A stretch of 64,000 bases of DNA from Staphylococcus pragensis (GCF_004785665.1 NZ_SRPJ01000001.1:1-64000); one strand, 5' to 3'. Positions 34,287 to 44,248 are shown, numbered from the stretch's first letter. The notes: generated from the letters alone by a model not told the origin. A program made the numbers and translations.

Positions 34287-35775
34287 TATTTTAATCCTCC
34301 CACTTTTATTACCTTTAGTATGTGCATTAGTGCTCGTATTTACGAAAGATAAAAATACTTTATCAAAGATTTTGTATATCGGTACGATGTCACTCAATAC
34401 AATTATTTCTTTTGCTTTACTCATTTATGTATTAAAGCATAAGCCGATTACACTAAATTTTGGTGATTGGCCAGCGCCATTTGGTATACAATTTTTAGGA
34501 GATTCACTTGGTCTATTAATGACTACAGTAGCTTCCTTTGTAGTAACTTTAATCATGTCATATGGATTTGGACGAGGCGAACAACGTGTCAATCGATTTT
34601 ATATGCCTTCTTTTATTTTATTCTTAACAGTAGGCGTCATCGGTTCTTTCTTAACTTCAGATTTATTTAATTTATATGTCATGTTTGAAATTATGTTACT
34701 TGCGTCCTTCGTGTTAGTAACGCTTGGACAATCGGTAGAACAACTACGTGCTGCGATTATTTATGTAGTATTAAATATCATTGGCTCATGGTTATTCTTA
34801 CTAGGTATCGGTTTGTTATATAAAATAGTAGGTACATTGAATTTTTCTCACATTGCCTTACGTTTAGATCAAATCCATGATAATAGGGCAATTATTATTG
34901 TTTCTATCGTATTTATGGTAGCTTTTGGATCTAAAGCGGCTTTGGTACTCTTTATGTGGTTACCTAAAGCATATGCAGTATTAAATACAGAACTTGCTGC
35001 CTTATTTGCAGCTTTAATGACGAAAGTAGGGGCTTATGCGTTAATCCGCTTCTTTACTTTACTATTTGATCAACATACTGGCGTTACGCATCCGCTACTC
35101 GTATTTCTATCATGTATTACGATGATTATCGGCGCATTTGGCGTGATTGCTTATCGCGATATTAAGAAAGTAGCATCTTACCAAGTTATTTTATCAATTG
35201 GCTTTGTCATCTTAGGATTAGGTTCTAACACATTTGCTGGCGTTCATGGCGCTATCTTTTATTTAGCAAATGACATTATTGTTAAAACAATGCTGTTCTT
35301 TGTCATTGGTAGTTTAGTTTATATGTCAGGCTATCGAGAATATCGATATTTAAGTGGTTTAGCTAAAAAAGAACCGTTCTACGGGGTTGCCTTTATAGTA
35401 ATGATCTTCGCGATTGGAGGCGTTCCACCGTTTAGTGGTTTCCCAGGAAAAGTCCTTATCTTCCAAGGGGCAGTTCAAAATGGAAATTATATTGGCTTAA
35501 GTTTAATGATTATTACAAGCTTAATTGCCATGTATAGCCTCTTTAGAATTTTATTCATTATGTACTTTGGAGATAACGACGGTGAACAAGTTGATTTCAA
35601 CCCATTACCAATGCATCGTAAAAGTATTCTAGGTATTCTAATTGCCGTAGTATTAGCAATGGGTATCGCTGCACCAGTGGTGATGAAAACAACAGAAAAT
35701 GCCACTAAATTAAATATAGACGATCATTATTTCCATAATTTAGTCAATACACATTTAAAGGAGGAGAATAAATGA
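34276..35775 (+). CDS. mnhD2: Na+/H+ antiporter subunit D (Mnh2/Mrp)
   Basis: A 499-residue NuoN/NuoM-like proton-channel subunit with about 14 helices. [13 protein letters not shown] contains the conserved membrane Glu, [15 protein letters not shown] the conserved Lys. It works with MnhA as the second ion path. AGAGGAGG inside mnhC2 precedes the ATG; it overlaps mnhE2 by four bases. Confidence 0.95.
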   Translation: MNSNILILPLLLPLVCALVLVFTKDKNTLSKILYIGTMSLNTIISFALLIYVLKHKPITLNFGDWPAPFGIQFLGDSLGLLMTTVASFVVTLIMSYGFGRGEQRVNRFYMPSFILFLTVGVIGSFLTSDLFNLYVMFEIMLLASFVLVTLGQSVEQLRAAIIYVVLNIIGSWLFLLGIGLLYKIVGTLNFSHIALRLDQIHDNRAIIIVSIVFMVAFGSKAALVLFMWLPKAYAVLNTELAALFAALMTKVGAYALIRFFTLLFDQHTGVTHPLLVFLSCITMIIGAFGVIAYRDIKKVASYQVILSIGFVILGLGSNTFAGVHGAIFYLANDIIVKTMLFFVIGSLVYMSGYREYRYLSGLAKKEPFYGVAFIVMIFAIGGVPPFSGFPGKVLIFQGAVQNGNYIGLSLMIITSLIAMYSLFRILFIMYFGDNDGEQVDFNPLPMHRKSILGILIAVVLAMGIAAPVVMKTTENATKLNIDDHYFHNLVNTHLKEENK

Positions 35776-36254
35776 GACAAATTGTTTTAAACATTTTAAT
35801 TGCGTTTCTATGGGTGCTCTTCCAAGATGAACATTCATTTGTATTCTCTACCTTTGTAGCTGGCTATGTGATTGGCTTAATAGTGATATATATTCTTCAC
35901 CGTTTCTTTAACCAGGAATTTTATCCTAAAAAGATATGGGTTGTAATTAAGTTTTTAGCAGTTTATTTATATCAATTAATAACATCTAGTCTTAGCATTA
36001 TTAATTACATTCTTTTTAAAACAAAAGATATGAATCCCGGACTCTTAACTTATGAAACGAGTCTTAAAAATGATTGGTCTATTACATTTTTAACAATTTT
36101 AATTATTATTACGCCTGGATCTACAGTTATTAGAATTTCAAAAGCGACCAATAAATTTTTTATTCACAGTATTGATGTTTCAGAAAAGGAAAAAGAAAGT
36201 TTATTGAAAAATATCAAGCAATATGAAAATTTGATTCTGGAGGTGACACAATGA
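35772..36254 (+). CDS. mnhE2: Na+/H+ antiporter subunit E (Mnh2/Mrp)
   Basis: 160 residues with two or three N-terminal helices and a cytoplasmic domain ending in a charged tail; [25 protein letters not shown] is the MnhE core. It supports assembly of the antiporter. It overlaps mnhD2 and mnhF2 by four bases each. Confidence 0.94.
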   Translation: MRQIVLNILIAFLWVLFQDEHSFVFSTFVAGYVIGLIVIYILHRFFNQEFYPKKIWVVIKFLAVYLYQLITSSLSIINYILFKTKDMNPGLLTYETSLKNDWSITFLTILIIITPGSTVIRISKATNKFFIHSIDVSEKEKESLLKNIKQYENLILEVTQ

Positions 36255-36553
36255 TTGAGTCACTCATCAATTTCTTTACGACAAGCGCACTCGTGTTATT
36301 TGGTATAGCGTTTTTAATTGGTCTTTTCCGTTTGATTAAAGGACCTACGACGGCAGATAGAGTTGTAGCCTTTGATGCTTCGAGTGCTGTAATTATGTGT
36401 ATAGTAGGCATTATTAGCGTGATATACGATACGGTGTCTTATCTAGATTCAATTATGTTAATTGCGATTATATCCTTTGTAAGTTCAGTCTCAATTTCTA
36501 GATTTATAGGGGGAGGTCGAGTATTCAATGGAACAAATAAACGAAATCGTTGA
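36251..36553 (+). CDS. mnhF2: Na+/H+ antiporter subunit F (Mnh2/Mrp)
   Basis: 100 residues, three helices, with the family motif [17 protein letters not shown] between helices 1 and 2. Part of the same complex; overlaps mnhG2 by 26 bases, the longest overlap in the operon. Confidence 0.94.
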   Translation: MIESLINFFTTSALVLFGIAFLIGLFRLIKGPTTADRVVAFDASSAVIMCIVGIISVIYDTVSYLDSIMLIAIISFVSSVSISRFIGGGRVFNGTNKRNR

Positions 36554-37061
36554 ATTAATCGCCGCCATCCTTATCTTTCTAGGAAGTATCATTGCAGTGA
36601 TTAGTGCGATTGGCATAGTCAAATTTCAAGATGTCTTTTTACGAAGTCATGCGTCTACTAAGAGTTCGACGTTATCTGTGTTGTTAACACTAATAGGCGT
36701 ATTAATTTATTTCATCCATTCACAGAGTTTCTTTAGCGTACGATTATTGTTATCTATTATCTTTATCAATTTAACTTCTCCGGTAGGCATGCATCTGGTA
36801 GCAAGAGCCGCTTATCGTACAGGTGCTTATATGTATCGCAAAGACGATGTTCCTAGAGAATCAACTATTTTATTAAGCTCAAATGAGTTCAATACTAAAG
36901 AAGAATTAGAAAGTAGAGCGAAACAGCGCGAAGAGAAACGTGAACAAGTTTATCACGACATTCAAAAACAAAAAGAATTAGAAGATGAAAAGGCACGAAA
37001 AAAACAAATTGAAGAAAATAAAAAATTCATAGAAAAAGCAGAAAAAGATTTAGAAGATTGA
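36528..37061 (+). CDS. mnhG2: Na+/H+ antiporter subunit G (Mnh2/Mrp) with long charged tail
   Basis: 177 residues: three helices with the MnhG signature [20 protein letters not shown], then a cytoplasmic tail of about 60 residues (from about 118) almost wholly of Lys, Glu, Arg and Gln that should form a single coiled helix. As I recall, the S. aureus protein is nearer 145 residues, so this tail is longer. It ends the operon, before a hairpin at 37117. Confidence 0.93.
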   Translation: MEQINEIVELIAAILIFLGSIIAVISAIGIVKFQDVFLRSHASTKSSTLSVLLTLIGVLIYFIHSQSFFSVRLLLSIIFINLTSPVGMHLVARAAYRTGAYMYRKDDVPRESTILLSSNEFNTKEELESRAKQREEKREQVYHDIQKQKELEDEKARKKQIEENKKFIEKAEKDLED

Positions 37062-37116
37062 TACTATTTTTATTTACACGTGAATGCCTTCTACTTCTAA
37101 TATAAATGATGTATAA

Positions 37117-37154
37117 AATCCCTTCGCTATTCAATATCGCATAGTGAGGGGATT
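37117..37154 (+). terminator. hairpin after the mnh2 operon
   Basis: AATCCCTTCGCTAT (37117-37130) pairs with ATAGTGAGGGGATT (37141-37154), two GU pairs; no long T run follows. The remaining bases up to 37391 are AT-rich without a gene or clear element. Confidence 0.6.
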
Positions 37155-37391
37155 AGTCATTTGTTCTAATAAATTAATAATAAAATAAATATTTTATAAC
37201 ATGTTAGCAATTTAATTCTTTTCATATAAGCATGAGTGCAAGTTAGTTAATTCATAGTCAGAATAATGGTAAAATTATAATTAACTGATTAAGAGTTTAA
37301 GATGAATCATTTGTGGATATAATTAGACATAAAAATATTATTAAGCAGATCTTATTTCTCTAATTCAATAAGAAAATAATGGGGTGAAAGT

Positions 37392-39434
37392 TTGGAAATA
37401 TTTGAAACGATTCTGATATTTCTGGCTGTAGTGATTATAAGCTCCTTTGTTCATACTTTTTTACCTAAAGTACCTCTGGCATTTATCCAAATTGCTTTGG
37501 GCATGCTCCTCTTTTTATTACCAGTACCTGTGGAATTCAACTTCGATTCTGAACTCTTTATGGTAGCCACAATAGCGCCTTTATTATTCGTTGAGGGCGT
37601 TAACGTTTCTAGAGTCCATTTACGTCGATATCTTAAGCCTGTTATGTTGATGGCGTTAGGTCTAGTTATTACTACAGTTATTGGCGTTGGATTATTTGTT
37701 CACTGGATTTGGTCAGATTTACCAATAGGTGCAGCATTCGCTATAGCTGCAATTTTATGTCCAACAGATGCTGTAGCAGTTCAAGCTATTACAAAAGGTA
37801 AGGTTTTACCTAAAGGTGCTATGACGATTTTAGAAGGTGAATCATTATTAAATGATGCTGCCGGTATCATATCTTTTAAAATCGCTGTAGGAGTGTTAAT
37901 TACTGGAGCGTTTTCTTTAGTTGAAGCGGTGCAACAATTCTTAATTGCTTCTATAGGAGGCGCAATTGTTGGTTTACTCATTGGTATCGCATTAGTGCGA
38001 TTCCGTTTAACGCTTACAAGACGCGGTATTGAAAATATCAATATGTTTACGTTCCTTCAATTACTTACACCATTTGTAACGTATCTCGTAGCTGAAATGT
38101 TTCACGCGTCAGGTATCATTGCGGCTGTAGTTGCTGGTTTGGTACATGGTTTTGAGCGTGATCGTATTGCGCAGACACGTACGCGTCTTCAAATGAGTTA
38201 TAACCATACATGGAATATTCTAGGTTATGCTTTAAATGGTTTTGTTTTTTCAATATTAGGATTTTTAGTGCCAGAAGTAATTGGCAATATTGTAAAAACT
38301 GAGCCACATAACTTATTATTCTTAATGATTATTACTGCTTTAGTTGCTTTAGCTGTGTATTTATTTAGATTTATTTGGGTGTATGTACTCTATCCATCGT
38401 TTTATTTGTCGGTCAGCCCTTTTCAAAAAATGATGAACGATGAAGGCGACGATAAGAGAAAAGAGAAACCACCTAAACGTAGTATGTATGCGTTAATTAT
38501 GACGCTATGCGGGGTTCACGGAACCATTTCTTTAGCTATCGCATTAACGTTGCCGTATTATTTGGCGAATCATCATGCGTTTACCTACAGAAATGACTTA
38601 TTATTTATTTCTTCAGGAATGGTAATTATAAGTTTAGTTATCGCGCAAGTTGTCTTGCTATTTGTCACAGCTTCTGCGCCTAAAGCCAAAATTGGAAGTA
38701 TGAACTTTAAAGAGGCCAGAATATATATTCTTGAACATGTAATTGATTATTTAAATCATCATTCTACATTTGAAACAAGTTATCGCTATGGTAACGTAAT
38801 CAAAGAATATCATGATAAATTGACATTCTTGAAATCTGTGGAAAAAGATGATGAGAACTCTAAAGAACTTGAACGTTTACAAAGTATAGCGTTTAAAGTT
38901 GAGAATAAAACGCTTAAAGATCTTGCAGACAAAGGCGATATCACTAAAAGTATGTTAGAAAACTACATGAGATATGCCGAAAGAACGCAAGTATATAGAC
39001 AAGCATCATTAATCCGTCGTATTATCGTCGGCTTGAGAGCTTGGCTTTTAAAACGTCATATTCGTACACGTACGAATGCTGCTTCATCATTAAGCGTAAC
39101 GGATAACTTAATGGAACTTTCAAAGATTAATAAACTTGTCCATTACAATGTGGTGAGTCGTTTAGTAGATGAAGCCAATGAAGATAATAAATTAGAAGTT
39201 GGAATGATTTGTGACGGTTATCTAATGAGAATTGATAACCTCTCTCCAGCTAACTTCTTTAACACACGTGCCGAAGATTCGATTACGAAGATTAAACTCA
39301 ATGCTTTAAGAGAACAACGTCGTATTTTAACTGATTTAGTGAATGACGATGAAATTACTGAAAGTACAGCATTGAAGTTGAGGGAAGCGATTAACTATGA
39401 TGAGATGGTTATCGTGGATAGCTTGACGGATTAG
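37392..39434 (+). CDS. CPA1-family Na+/H+ antiporter (NhaP type)
   Basis: 680 residues. The first about 410 form 12 or so helices with the CPA1 ion-site motif CPTDAVAVQAI and LEGESLLNDAAGI. The last about 260 residues (from about 430) are cytoplasmic, helical and charged, probably a regulatory domain. It exchanges Na+ or K+ for protons at the membrane. Translation starts at TTG with GGGGTG upstream. It directly follows the mnh2 operon, so two unrelated proton-cation exchangers are neighbours. Confidence 0.88.
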   Translation: MEIFETILIFLAVVIISSFVHTFLPKVPLAFIQIALGMLLFLLPVPVEFNFDSELFMVATIAPLLFVEGVNVSRVHLRRYLKPVMLMALGLVITTVIGVGLFVHWIWSDLPIGAAFAIAAILCPTDAVAVQAITKGKVLPKGAMTILEGESLLNDAAGIISFKIAVGVLITGAFSLVEAVQQFLIASIGGAIVGLLIGIALVRFRLTLTRRGIENINMFTFLQLLTPFVTYLVAEMFHASGIIAAVVAGLVHGFERDRIAQTRTRLQMSYNHTWNILGYALNGFVFSILGFLVPEVIGNIVKTEPHNLLFLMIITALVALAVYLFRFIWVYVLYPSFYLSVSPFQKMMNDEGDDKRKEKPPKRSMYALIMTLCGVHGTISLAIALTLPYYLANHHAFTYRNDLLFISSGMVIISLVIAQVVLLFVTASAPKAKIGSMNFKEARIYILEHVIDYLNHHSTFETSYRYGNVIKEYHDKLTFLKSVEKDDENSKELERLQSIAFKVENKTLKDLADKGDITKSMLENYMRYAERTQVYRQASLIRRIIVGLRAWLLKRHIRTRTNAASSLSVTDNLMELSKINKLVHYNVVSRLVDEANEDNKLEVGMICDGYLMRIDNLSPANFFNTRAEDSITKIKLNALREQRRILTDLVNDDEITESTALKLREAINYDEMVIVDSLTD

Positions 39435-39451
39435 AATGATATTATATTAAG

Positions 39452-39485
39452 AATCCCTGATGTATCTTGCATTAGGGATTTTTTC
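39452..39485 (+). terminator. rho-independent terminator
   Basis: AATCCCTGATG (39452-39462) pairs with CATTAGGGATT (39470-39480) with one mismatch, then TTTTTT. Confidence 0.8.
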
Positions 39486-39621
39486 TTTGAAAAGGTAGAA
39501 CACGATACGTTTATAATTAATTATCTTTAGCTACTAGGGACTGCCTTTTCAAAATGTGAGGCAATAACATTTGCGTGCAATTCGTGATACAATAAAGTGA
39601 ATGCTTAGGTGAGGTGAAATA

Positions 39622-40269
39622 ATGTTAACTGAAGAGAAAGAGGATTATTTGAAAGCGATATTAGCGAATGATGGTGATCACTCATTTGTTTCAAATAAGA
39701 AATTGTCTCAGTATTTAAATATTAAGCCTCCTTCAGTTAGTGAAATGGTAGGGCGTTTGGAAAAAGCTGGTTACGTCGAAACGAAACATTATAAAGGTGT
39801 GAAGTTATCGGACGAAGGCTTGAAGCATACGTTGGATATCATTAAGCGTCATCGTCTGTTGGAGTTATTTTTAATAGAAGTTTTACAATATAATTGGGAA
39901 GAAGTCCATCAAGAAGCGGAAATTCTAGAACATCGTGTTTCTGATTTATTTGTTAAAAGATTAGATAAATTACTAGATTATCCTGAAACATGTCCGCACG
40001 GTGGAATTATTCCGCGTGATTATCATTTTAATGAAAAATTTACTACCTCATTACTTGAATTTGAACCTGGCGATCGTGTTCATATTAAACGTGTGCGCGA
40101 TAAAACAGAATTACTAATTTATCTTTCAAGTAAAGATATTTCAATTGGTAATGAAGTTGAAATTGTTACTAAGGATGAGACTAATAAAGTCATTATTGTT
40201 AAACATAATGAGACTGTGACGATTTTAAGTTACGATAATGCGATGAACATCTTTGCAGAGCATGTGTAA
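39622..40269 (+). CDS. mntR: manganese-dependent repressor MntR (DtxR family)
   Basis: 215 residues, the long DtxR layout: winged helix (1-70, recognition part PPSVSEMVGRLEKAGYV), dimerisation and metal-binding domain (HQEAEILEHRVSD, then ETCPHGGIIP), and a C-terminal FeoA/SH3-like domain. It senses Mn2+ (or Fe2+) and represses Mn uptake genes. In S. aureus and S. epidermidis the mntABC/sitABC transporter genes are adjacent; here only 187 bases separate mntR from the antiporter gene and no transporter is present. GTGAGGTG precedes the ATG. Confidence 0.9.
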   Translation: MLTEEKEDYLKAILANDGDHSFVSNKKLSQYLNIKPPSVSEMVGRLEKAGYVETKHYKGVKLSDEGLKHTLDIIKRHRLLELFLIEVLQYNWEEVHQEAEILEHRVSDLFVKRLDKLLDYPETCPHGGIIPRDYHFNEKFTTSLLEFEPGDRVHIKRVRDKTELLIYLSSKDISIGNEVEIVTKDETNKVIIVKHNETVTILSYDNAMNIFAEHV

Positions 40270-40310
40270 GAGTAAGGGTAAATAATTAAAGGTTTAAATT
40301 ATAAATTCAT

Positions 40311-40351
40311 CTCCGATAAGCGGTTAACCACTACTTATCGGAGGTTTTTTT
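40311..40351 (+). terminator. rho-independent terminator
   Basis: CTCCGATAAG (40311-40320) pairs with CTTATCGGAG (40334-40343), then T7. It lies between convergent mntR and the M50 peptidase gene. Confidence 0.85.
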
Positions 40352-40366
40352 ATTAAATTGAGGCTT

Positions 40367-41110
40367 TTAAAATGTGAATTTGAACATTAAATATAGAGCG
40401 AAAAAATTAATGGCTATCCATAGTACGCTAAATAGGACAGTTGGAATGTGGGTTATTGTTGCTAAAGTGTGACCATCCCAGCTTGGCGCTGGCTTTTGGA
40501 ATGTAAGATTAAAAATTGTCCAACTGGATTGTAAAACTTCGCCTAATAAAAGACCTAATATTATATGATAACTCAATAGTACGACATAATAAATCAATGC
40601 TTGATTATCATGTTGTATTAAAAAATATAAAAGTGTACCTAATATGACGAGCACTATAATCGGTGAAACTTTTCTAGAAGTTAAAAATAAATAATAGATA
40701 AAAATAAAGATATAAGCGGTTAAGAATAGACTAGGGTGGTTATAATGCGCTACACTTAAGCCGATTAAAAGCATAATTGGAGGCATAACGTAACCTCCTA
40801 AAGTAGTGATACATTGACCTACTAAATGCTTTGATTGCGTAATTGCATAACCTTGTTGCATCGTTTGTAGTCGCTCACTTGGACGCATCACTATGACTAA
40901 ATCTTTTGCTTTACCGCCACTGATTTTATTAAATAAGACATGACCAAATTCATGCGTTAACACTGGGATATAGTTAAAATATATATCTAAATATTGATTG
41001 ATAGTATGTTGCCTATTATGATGGATAAAAATATATAGAATAGCTATAATAACGATTAAATAAATATTTAAATTAAACGTCGTCGTGAAAAAATTCTCTA
41101 AATAAAGCAT
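40367..41110 (-). CDS. M50-family membrane metallopeptidase (site-2-protease-like)
   Basis: 247 residues, about six or seven helices. The zinc motif HEFGH (in PVLTHEFGHVLFN, about 53-57) lies at a membrane border, and the downstream Gly-Gly-Tyr segment LGGYVMPPI precedes the core helix. This is an M50B (SpoIVFB/YhfJ-like) arrangement. A PDZ domain and an obvious Asp-Gly motif are absent. GAGG is seven bases before this ATG; two in-frame codons upstream have no site. The substrate is unknown. Confidence 0.78.
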   Translation of the reverse strand: MLYLENFFTTTFNLNIYLIVIIAILYIFIHHNRQHTINQYLDIYFNYIPVLTHEFGHVLFNKISGGKAKDLVIVMRPSERLQTMQQGYAITQSKHLVGQCITTLGGYVMPPIMLLIGLSVAHYNHPSLFLTAYIFIFIYYLFLTSRKVSPIIVLVILGTLLYFLIQHDNQALIYYVVLLSYHIILGLLLGEVLQSSWTIFNLTFQKPAPSWDGHTLATITHIPTVLFSVLWIAINFFALYLMFKFTF

Positions 41111-41336
41111 AATCAACCTCGTTTACTTCATATATATAGTTTCTATTATAATTGAAAAGCTTTATTTTAGCGTTTAGACTTTAGGCCTATTTTTAAGGCG
41201 TTAAGGCGTTCGGAACAAAAGTGTTTAAAGTTTCCTATATTATATATACTTTTAGTCTTAATCATATATATGAATTTAAGAGGTTGATTGTAAAAAAATT
41301 GTTAAGAAAAAAGTATTCATATATTTTAAATTCTCA

Positions 41337-41342
41337 TATAAT
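41337..41342 (+). promoter_or_regulatory. -10 box of tarA
   Basis: A perfect TATAAT about 43 bases before the tarA start; the -35 at 41314-41319 (TATTCA) is poor. Confidence 0.5.
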
Positions 41343-41384
41343 ATATGGATACGAAATTGTATGGAGAGTAAGGAGATTACTTAA

Positions 41385-42146
41385 ATGTGTGATCAAATAA
41401 AAACAAAAACTCAAAAAGTAGATATTTTAGGTGTGTATTTCGATAATGTAACTATGCTTGATATGATTGAAAATGTTAAAAACTTTTTTCATGAAGATAC
41501 ATCCGACAATCTATTTATTGTGACGGCTAATCCTGAAATTGTTGATTATGCTACTGAACATGTCTCATATCGACAACTTATTAATCAAGCAGATTATATT
41601 GTTCCAGATGGTACAGGTATAGTTAAAGCTTCAAATAGATTAAAAACACCATTGAAACGTCGAATTCCTGGAATTGAATTAATGAATCATTGTATGAAAA
41701 TAGCTCATGCTAATCATCAAAAAGTATATTTATTAGGTTCAACTAAAGAAATTGTTGGTCAAGCACATGAGAAATTACAACAAAGATATCCTCAAGCTCA
41801 GTTTGAACATCATCATGGTTATATTGATTTAAATGATGAGACAGTGATTAAACGCATCAAACGTTTTAATCCTGATTATATTTTTGTAGGTATGGGCTTT
41901 CCTTTACAAGAACAATGGATTGAAAAGCATAAACAATCATTTGACCATACACTATTCATGGGCGTAGGTGGCTCTCTAGAAGTGTTTAGTGGCACCAAAA
42001 AACGTGCACCTAAACTATTCCGAAGATTAAATGTCGAATGGGTATATCGTCTCTTGATTGATTGGAGACGTATAGGTCGAATGAAAAGTATACCTAAATT
42101 TATGTACAAAGTATTAAAAGTTCAACGTAAAAATAAGAAAAAATAA
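41385..42146 (+). CDS. tarA: teichoic acid linkage-unit ManNAc transferase TarA (TagA)
   Basis: 253 residues of the WecG/TagA/CpsF family. It adds N-acetylmannosamine to undecaprenyl-PP-GlcNAc, the second step of wall teichoic acid linkage-unit synthesis. Conserved pieces are ILGVYFDNVT, TANPEIVDYA (with catalytic Asp), VPDGTGIVKAS, and FVGMGFPLQEQWI. The membrane-binding basic C-terminus ends in KVQRKNKKK. It stands alone here, separated from the other tar genes by the fdh locus. Confidence 0.94.
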   Translation: MCDQIKTKTQKVDILGVYFDNVTMLDMIENVKNFFHEDTSDNLFIVTANPEIVDYATEHVSYRQLINQADYIVPDGTGIVKASNRLKTPLKRRIPGIELMNHCMKIAHANHQKVYLLGSTKEIVGQAHEKLQQRYPQAQFEHHHGYIDLNDETVIKRIKRFNPDYIFVGMGFPLQEQWIEKHKQSFDHTLFMGVGGSLEVFSGTKKRAPKLFRRLNVEWVYRLLIDWRRIGRMKSIPKFMYKVLKVQRKNKKK

Positions 42147-42593
42147 AAAAGAGAGGAAGATGACCAGGGAGTATCATCTTTCTCTCTTTGTTTAAGGGGA
42201 GAAATTTTTATATTAAATCATCAAGTTAACAGGGAAAGTTTGATGATTCAATATAATCATTTATATATTAGAATTTAGTGATTGCGAGTCAGCTATAGAA
42301 CGTAAACCTTTAAACTAATTGATTTGAATTGGGGAAGAATCAATATTACTTAAAGAGCTACGTCTACGCTTAACTTTTAACTTTGAGTTTTTAAGCTTAT
42401 GATGACATTTATGGCTCATCTATAAGTTATAACTCGTATTTTTATTTTAATTATATATATTAATAAAATACGTTTTAATTTTTAGGGTTTTACATTTCTA
42501 GGATTAAGTTTAAGCAATTAAGCATAAAAGACTACAGGGAATCATCTTATTACGCAAATAATTAATCAATATAACGTTTATAAATGCTATCTA
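42147..42593. other. 447-base intergenic stretch
   Basis: It begins with the tarA terminator. A further inverted repeat, ATCATCAA (about 42216) with TTGATGAT (about 42239), could end the minus-strand fdh transcript. The rest is AT-rich, with no reading frame supported by a ribosome binding site. Confidence 0.5.
42151..42186 (+). terminator. tarA terminator
   Basis: GAGAGGAAGATGA (42151-42163) pairs with TCATCTTTCTCTC (42174-42186), one GU pair, then TTTG; an A run precedes it, so it can work in both directions. Confidence 0.75.
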
Positions 42594-43619
42594 TTATTTA
42601 GCAGTGTAACTAGCACTTGAAATTTTACCGCTAGAAACGATGATGTCTTTATCTTGGAAGGGTTCATTATTAAAGAAGCGGTTTAAGATATCTTTTACAC
42701 CGTCTTCAATTCGTGCTTGAGATTCTAAAGTCATACCAGAATAGTGAATCGTCATAGCATTACGAGGCATATTTCTCCAAGAGTGATCAGCTGGAGCTGG
42801 TTGTGGGTACCAAACATCACCTGCATAACCTTGAATATGACCTTTGTTAACTGCTTCGGCTAATGCTTCAGTGTTAACGATTTTACCACGAGCTGTATTA
42901 ACTAAGTAGCTACCTTCTTTCATTTTACTTAATACTTCTTCATCAAATAAGTTATCTGTTGAAGGAGTAAGAGGTGCATGAATTGTGATAGCATCACTTG
43001 TTTTAATTAATTCATCAAATTCAACGAATTTAGAGTTTTCATTGTCTTTTTGATTAATTGGATCGTAGTGTTGGATTGTTACATTGAAAGGTTTTAAGCG
43101 TTCAGCTACTAATTGACCGATACGTCCGAAACCAAAAATACCAATTGTTTTATTTTGTAATTCACGAGCTTGGTTACCTACTTTAGATAAATCCCATTCA
43201 CCTTCAACTGATTGACGATGACCTTCCATGAAATTACGTAATACAATTAATAAGTCCATCACTGCATGTTCAGCAACGCTAACAGTATTACTGCCTGTTA
43301 CTTCTACAACACCAACATCATGTTGACTAGCCGCTTCTAAATCAACGTGGTCAGAACCAACACCTGCAGTAATTGCTAATTTTAAATTTGGTGCTTTTTC
43401 AATACGTTCTTTACTCATATAAGCAGGGTAGAATGGCGCACTGATGACGATATCCATATCACTTAAATGTTGGTCTAAATCTTCTTCACCATTTTTTAAA
43501 ATAACTAATTCATGTTCAGTATCTTTTAAAAAATCTCTAAGACCTATTGCTTTCTCAGTATTTAATAATTGATTGTCTAAACCTTTATCTGTTTCTGGGA
43601 ATAATGCTACTATTTTCAT
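42594..43619 (-). CDS. fdh: NAD-dependent formate dehydrogenase
   Basis: A 341-residue D-2-hydroxyacid dehydrogenase-fold enzyme that oxidises formate to CO2 with NAD+. It matches the staphylococcal Fdh: ISAPFYPAYM (formate site), TAGVGSDHVDL, VTGSNTVSVAEHAVMD, dinucleotide loop FGFGRIGQLVA, catalytic Arg in NTARGKIV, and Gln/His pair in PQPAPADH and IHYSGM. It oxidises formate made by pyruvate formate-lyase. It lies downstream of a DUF2294 gene, and a structured RNA with a terminator sits between them. GGAG precedes the ATG. Confidence 0.92.
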   Translation of the reverse strand: MKIVALFPETDKGLDNQLLNTEKAIGLRDFLKDTEHELVILKNGEEDLDQHLSDMDIVISAPFYPAYMSKERIEKAPNLKLAITAGVGSDHVDLEAASQHDVGVVEVTGSNTVSVAEHAVMDLLIVLRNFMEGHRQSVEGEWDLSKVGNQARELQNKTIGIFGFGRIGQLVAERLKPFNVTIQHYDPINQKDNENSKFVEFDELIKTSDAITIHAPLTPSTDNLFDEEVLSKMKEGSYLVNTARGKIVNTEALAEAVNKGHIQGYAGDVWYPQPAPADHSWRNMPRNAMTIHYSGMTLESQARIEDGVKDILNRFFNNEPFQDKDIIVSSGKISSASYTAK

Positions 43620-43692
43620 AAATATACACTCCTATAAGAATTTTCTAGTTCTATTTTTCTAGTAATTCTAAGTTGAGAGCACTTATAACGTT

Positions 43693-43825
43693 AAAAAAAT
43701 ACTCGATGCTTCTTTGCCTGGACCACCTCCTTGAATTAAACAATAGATTCAATAAAGTGGGTTAGCAAACAGCACCGAGTACCTTACACCAATCCCAAAA
43801 AAGTTAAGACAGTAAACCTATCTTA
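43693..43825 (-). ncRNA. structured leader or small RNA with terminator, upstream of fdh
   Basis: On the minus strand an 82-nt compound hairpin (43781 to 43700) is built of four stacked stems. The outer is UACUCGGUGCU with AGCAUCGAGUA (11 bp, one GU); then UUUGC with GCAAA, CCACU with GGUGG, and UUGAAU with AUUCAA around a 10-nt loop. Seven U residues follow (complement of 43693-43699). A smaller hairpin (complement of 43805-43825) lies before it. The purine-rich AAGGAGGUGG sits in the inner 3' arm. It is too elaborate for a plain terminator; it may be a conditional terminator for fdh or a stable sRNA. No known class is recognised with certainty. Confidence 0.6.
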
Positions 43826-43875
43826 CTTTAAAGTTGAATGTTATTAAATTATATATCGTATATAAAATTGAAGTA

Positions 43876-44238
43876 CTAATCTTCAATTGATTGATCAAAA
43901 ACAAATATTGAAATGACTTCATCGTTTTCTAAATCGACGTCAGTAAAAAGTTTTACAAATTTAGCGCCAACAAGTTCTTCCATTTCTTTTGGAGGTTGAC
44001 GTTTATATAAATCTTTGATTTCTTCTGTACGTCCTTGTTTAAGCATACTTGTAAAATCTTTATTTTGCAAATAGAAATTTTCGACTTTACTTAAACTTCC
44101 AGTCATGTGACATATAGCCCAATTATCCTTAAAGAAAACTTTGATATTTTCAGGACCTTTACCAATATAAGATTTTCTATAAGCTCGCACTAAATTTGCG
44201 AATTGTTGTGTTTTATTAACTGAGGCTATGATGTTCAC
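43876..44238 (-). CDS. DUF2294 family protein linked to fdh
   Basis: 120 residues with the DUF2294 pattern YIGKGPENIKVFFKDNWAICHMTG. Such genes occur beside formate dehydrogenase in staphylococci; function is unproven. The start is doubtful: the frame begins at GTG, but this GTG is part of the AAGGTGA that looks like the ribosome binding site, and no ATG, GTG or TTG lies at normal spacing after it (ATC and ATA do). A near-perfect palindrome TGAATA-A-TATTCA (44251-44263) lies just upstream. Confidence 0.75.
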   Translation of the reverse strand: MNIIASVNKTQQFANLVRAYRKSYIGKGPENIKVFFKDNWAICHMTGSLSKVENFYLQNKDFTSMLKQGRTEEIKDLYKRQPPKEMEELVGAKFVKLFTDVDLENDEVISIFVFDQSIED

Positions 44239-44248
44239 CTTCTTTATA

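Noticed and set aside
31412-38307. Open frames on the minus strand within mnhA2, mnhD2 and the antiporter gene.
   Set aside because: They lie fully inside well-supported plus-strand genes, have no ribosome binding sites and show low-complexity, shadow-like translations.
43693-43781. Reading the fdh leader as a T-box, ZTP, SAM or SRP RNA.
   Set aside because: It lacks the T-box UGGNACC, the ZTP and SAM core strings, and the SRP tetraloop segment; the resemblance is limited to short purine runs.
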